Shown here piece by piece: positions 15,644 to 18,521 of a stretch of DNA of 18,521 bases. The DNA is taken from the NCBI GenBank assembly GCA_900321915.1, contig ONXW01000201.1:1-18521 (forward strand). Reading direction: 5' to 3'. Numbering within the stretch: position 1 is the stretch's first letter; each line of letters opens with the position of its first letter. A model generated the notes under the pieces. It did no database searches. It saw only the letters and a program-made list of their open reading frames with translations, and was not told where the DNA came from. The position numbers were made by a program, and so were the translations under genes. This DNA is from an uncultured Eubacteriales bacterium. GTDB lineage: Bacteria; Bacillota; Clostridia; Lachnospirales; Lachnospiraceae.

Positions 15644-16557
15644 TCAGTGCAATCCATTCTGCGGCAGCTCAGCAGGTAAGCCCCCACCAGGTTGGCGTCG
15701 CTGCCGAACCTGCAGGGCAAAACCTCCGGGGCCGTAAAGCCGGACATCCAGATGTTTGCCCCGGTATCATAGAGCCCGGCGACGTTTCGGGCGATAAGCT
15801 CCGTCACCGCAGGATCCCGGCTTATACCGCCGCCGACGGCGATCTTCTCACAGTCGAGAAGGACCGATATGTTCGCGATCATCTTCGCCGTCTCCAGACA
15901 GAACTCTTCCACACTCCGGACGGCGGCCGCTTCCCCCTCGTGATACCGGGCAAAGATTAGCTTCCCGTCCACCGGCGTATCTTCCGGAAGGCCCGCATAA
16001 TGCAGGTACTTCCGGAACAGGCCGAAGATGCCGAGCCTTCCGCCGGCGGAACCTTCAGATTCCTCCCAGCGGTCGGAATTGTACCGCATCTGGCTGAACT
16101 CGCCGGCGGAAAAATGCGGCCCGTTCACAAGGCTGCCGTTTATGATGATTCCCCCGCCGACGCCGCTTCCGATAATATAGACCGCCGCATTGCGCACCCC
16201 CCGGAGGACTCCCCGGGAAAGCTCCGCATAGGCGGCGCATTTGGCATCGTTCGCCATGAACACCGGACAGCCGCAGTACTCAGCCAGGGCAGGGCCGACC
16301 GCGCTGCCCCAGTTATAGCGGAGATACCCGTTCCCCAGGCATATGCCTTTTTCGCTGTCGATGATGCCGGGAAGGCTCAGGGCGATCCCGCAGGTTTTAT
16401 GCGCAAACGGAAGATAGAGCTTCCGCAGGACTTCGAAGAAATGCTCCTGCGTATCGCGGGGCGTGGCAACGGAACCGTAATGCCTGCGCTCCAGGGAATC
16501 ATCCATCACGCAGTATTTTATCTCCGAACCTCCCACGTCAAACACCATTGTGTCCAT
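15640..16557 (-). CDS. ROK-family sugar kinase without the canonical zinc motif
   Basis: The 305-residue protein has the ROK/ASKHA kinase layout: phosphate loop FDVGGSEIK (6-14), LSLPGIID, catalytic ANDAKCAAYAE with D104, GSGVGGGIIING (130-141) and the adenosine-side AVGGGISRDP. ROK sugar kinases usually carry GExGH followed by a CxCGxxGCxE zinc motif. Here that region reads SAGEFSQMRYNSD and the cysteines are absent, so zinc is probably not bound. There is no N-terminal DNA-binding domain, so it is an enzyme, not a NagC-type repressor. The sugar substrate cannot be told from sequence by eye. AGGAG stands five or six bases before the ATG. It follows topB by 11 bases, suggesting one transcript. 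Confidence 0.87.
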   Translation of the reverse strand: MDTMVFDVGGSEIKYCVMDDSLERRHYGSVATPRDTQEHFFEVLRKLYLPFAHKTCGIALSLPGIIDSEKGICLGNGYLRYNWGSAVGPALAEYCGCPVFMANDAKCAAYAELSRGVLRGVRNAAVYIIGSGVGGGIIINGSLVNGPHFSAGEFSQMRYNSDRWEESEGSAGGRLGIFGLFRKYLHYAGLPEDTPVDGKLIFARYHEGEAAAVRSVEEFCLETAKMIANISVLLDCEKIAVGGGISRDPAVTELIARNVAGLYDTGANIWMSGFTAPEVLPCRFGSDANLVGAYLLSCRRMDCTD

Positions 16558-16568
16558 CCTGTCTCCTT

Positions 16569-18521
16569 TTACTCTCCCTCCCGGAGTTCACTCTTTTTAT
16601 AATACACTGCCACCCGGTCAAAAGCCCGGATCAGATCCCCCCTGGTGACGCCGCCGCGGACGGCGGCCATGGTCCTGGCGGATACGAATTTCTCCAGCTT
16701 TTCCATGTACTCTTTATCGGTGATGGTCCCCTCAGACACGTAGGTCAGGCCCTTCTCCCAGCTGGCGGTCAGATCCGGGTTCAGCATCTGCCGCATGGAA
16801 GCGAACACCACCTCATAGACCATTTCCCCAAGGAAGGAGGGCGTGATCACCTGCGTTTTCTTATTGAGCAGGAGGTATTTGATGTTTACCAGCTTCTTCA
16901 GGATATCCGCGCGGGTTGCGCTGGTGCCGATACCGCTCCCCCGGATCTGGGCGCGCAGCTCCTCGTCCTCGATGAGCTGTCCGGCGTTCTCCATGGCGAG
17001 AATCATAGATCCGGAGGTGTACCGCTTGGGCGGGGCAGTCTCCCCCTCCCGGATGCGGAGCTCCCGGAGCGCAATCCTGCTGCCCCTGCGCAGCTTTTCC
17101 AGGGCCCTGAGAAGCTCCGGATCCGCGCTGTCCTTTCCGGCATCATTTCCTGTCCCGTCGCTCTCTGCCCCTTCGTTTCCGCCGCTGTCCTGCGCGCTTT
17201 CTTCTTTTCCGCTTCCTGCAGGCTTCTCCTTCCCCTTCCGGGCCACGGCCAGGTATCCCGGATCCTCCAGCACGCGGAACGAGGCAAAGAAGTGTTCTCC
17301 CCGCAGGACCGCTTCCACCGAATACTTCCGGTAGACGGCCGGCGGATAGAAGATGCTCAGGAACCTGCGGCAGATCATCTCATAGACAGCCCGGTACTGC
17401 GGTGAGAGGCTGTTGACGGCGCCCAGGCCGTAGCCTGTCGGGATAATGGCGTAATGGTCCGTGATCTGTCTGTCGTTGACGTAGCGCGTTTTCGCGATGG
17501 TCTTCCAGCGGCCCATCTCCATGGCCTCCTTCGCATAGGATGCCATGGGGCCGTAGCCGGCGATGCCTCCCAGGTTCTTGTGAATCTCCTTTGCCACCGC
17601 GGTCGAGAGTACGCGGGCATCCGTCCTCGGGTAGGTGACGAGCTTTTTCTCATACAGCTCCTGGGCTGCCTGCAGCGTCTGGTCCGGGCTCATGCGGAAA
17701 AACCTGGAGCAGTCATTCTGCAGCTCCGCCAGGTTGTACAGGAGGGGCGGATTCTTAACCTCTTTTTTCCGCTCCGCCTTCTCTACCGCCGCCGGCTCCT
17801 CCGGGGGCGCCGTGAGAATCCGGATGAGTTCTTCCGCATCCTCCCTCTTCCGGAACCCGTTTTCCTTATACAGGGCGGGATGATTATAATACCGGGAGCC
17901 TTCCACGGCTTTCCACTCCGCGTCGAAGGTCTTTTGCTCCGGGTTCTCCCCGGCGGCAAATGTCCCCACTACCCGGAAAAACGGCGTTTTGACAAAGTCC
18001 CGGATCTCCCGCTCCCTCCGTACCACCATCCCGAGGACGCAGGTCATGACGCGCCCCACGGAAATGACGGTAAACCTGGTCCTGCGGTAATTCGTGATGG
18101 CCGGGCCGTATTTCAGGGTCAGGGCCCTGGAGAAATTGATGCCCATCAGGTAATCTTCCTTGGCCCGCAGGTAGGCGGCGGAGGCCAGGCTGTCGTATTC
18201 CGCCTCGTCCTTCGCCTCCCGGATGCCGCGGCGGATCTCCTCCTCCGTCTGGGAATCAATCCACACCCGCTTCTGGTTCCTGTTCTTTACGCCGGCCATC
18301 TGCGCCACCAGGCGGTAGATGTATTCCCCCTCCCGCCCGGAGTCCGTGCAGACGTAGATCGTGTCCACATCCGGACGGTTCAGCAGCCCGCTCACGATGT
18401 CAAACTGTTTTTTTACATCCTTTATGACCTCGTAGCGGTACTCCTCCGGCAAAAACGGCAGTGTCTCCAGGCTCCATTTTTTATACTTTTCGTCGTAAGC
18501 CTCCGGATAGCTCATGCTGAC
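16569..18521 (-). CDS. topB: DNA topoisomerase III (partial, N-terminus beyond the right edge)
   Basis: The type IA topoisomerase relaxes and decatenates DNA through a covalent tyrosine link. The frame is open to the window edge; its first residues here (VSMSYPEAYDEKYKKW) match a TopB segment that normally lies about 70-80 residues in, so the true start is outside. The Toprim motif TDSGREGE is present (about 18328-18350). The active-site tyrosine lies in VTYPRTDAR (codon at 17631-17633). SVGRVMTCVLGMVVRRE is the usual strand-passage helix region. A charged, low-complexity segment (Gly/Ser/Glu/Asp-rich, about 17130-17225) interrupts the core; no C-terminal zinc-finger cysteines are seen. It is followed after 11 bases by the ROK kinase. 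Confidence 0.93.
   Translation of the reverse strand, partial: VSMSYPEAYDEKYKKWSLETLPFLPEEYRYEVIKDVKKQFDIVSGLLNRPDVDTIYVCTDSGREGEYIYRLVAQMAGVKNRNQKRVWIDSQTEEEIRRGIREAKDEAEYDSLASAAYLRAKEDYLMGINFSRALTLKYGPAITNYRRTRFTVISVGRVMTCVLGMVVRREREIRDFVKTPFFRVVGTFAAGENPEQKTFDAEWKAVEGSRYYNHPALYKENGFRKREDAEELIRILTAPPEEPAAVEKAERKKEVKNPPLLYNLAELQNDCSRFFRMSPDQTLQAAQELYEKKLVTYPRTDARVLSTAVAKEIHKNLGGIAGYGPMASYAKEAMEMGRWKTIAKTRYVNDRQITDHYAIIPTGYGLGAVNSLSPQYRAVYEMICRRFLSIFYPPAVYRKYSVEAVLRGEHFFASFRVLEDPGYLAVARKGKEKPAGSGKEESAQDSGGNEGAESDGTGNDAGKDSADPELLRALEKLRRGSRIALRELRIREGETAPPKRYTSGSMILAMENAGQLIEDEELRAQIRGSGIGTSATRADILKKLVNIKYLLLNKKTQVITPSFLGEMVYEVVFASMRQMLNPDLTASWEKGLTYVSEGTITDKEYMEKLEKFVSARTMAAVRGGVTRGDLIRAFDRVAVYYKKSELREGE

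Noticed and set aside
16548..17405. Plus-strand open frame of 285 codons
   Set aside because: Antisense to topB; Pro/His/Arg-rich translation typical of the opposite strand of a GC-rich gene.
1..18521. CRISPR array, insertion sequence, prophage or integrase
   Set aside because: No regularly spaced repeats, transposase or integrase motifs were seen on either strand.

Overview
The window looks like part of a chromosome from a moderately GC-rich Firmicute, most likely a clostridial, Lachnospiraceae-type gut anaerobe. The grounds are strong AGGAGG ribosome sites, an rbs operon in the order K-D-A-C-B, lipoprotein signal peptides with Ala/Glu/Thr-rich linkers, a tRNA gene without encoded CCA, and an exporter of the NHLM/NHLP class. 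The placement is inference; no rRNA or other phylogenetic marker is present.

Layout. (1) 1-2574, minus: the first 858 residues of a large MscS-type channel with two extracytoplasmic sensor-like regions; it runs off the left edge. (2) 2708-7879, plus, divergent from it: a four-gene export cassette. It has a miniature HlyD-like adaptor, a C39-peptidase ABC exporter, a second ABC exporter subunit of the NHLP type, and an 87-residue protein with a double-glycine leader fused to a PepSY domain. A bidirectional terminator closes it. (3) 7978-12804, minus: ribose uptake and activation operon rbsK-rbsD-rbsA-rbsC-rbsB with an RNA hairpin before rbsB. (4) 13049-14404, minus: a 451-residue lipoprotein of no recognised family with its own promoter and terminator. 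(5) 14552-14734, minus: an orphan 60-residue protein with promoter, ribosome site and terminator. (6) 14850-15467, minus: a 205-residue lipoprotein just behind tRNA-Gly(CCC) at 15534-15604. (7) 15640-18521, minus: DNA topoisomerase III (N-terminus beyond the window) followed by a ROK-family sugar kinase.

The most interesting unit is the export cassette. Its transporter genes are those normally used for ribosomally made, modified bacteriocins, but no modification enzyme lies nearby. The apparent cargo is a folded-domain protein (PepSY, a family known from protease propeptides and inhibitors) with a leader that fits the C39 peptidase. I infer a dedicated pathway that trims and exports an intact PepSY protein rather than a RiPP. 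The ribose operon supplies uptake (RbsB/C/A), anomer conversion (RbsD) and phosphorylation (RbsK). Several promoters here carry a TGn-extended -10 with a weak -35.
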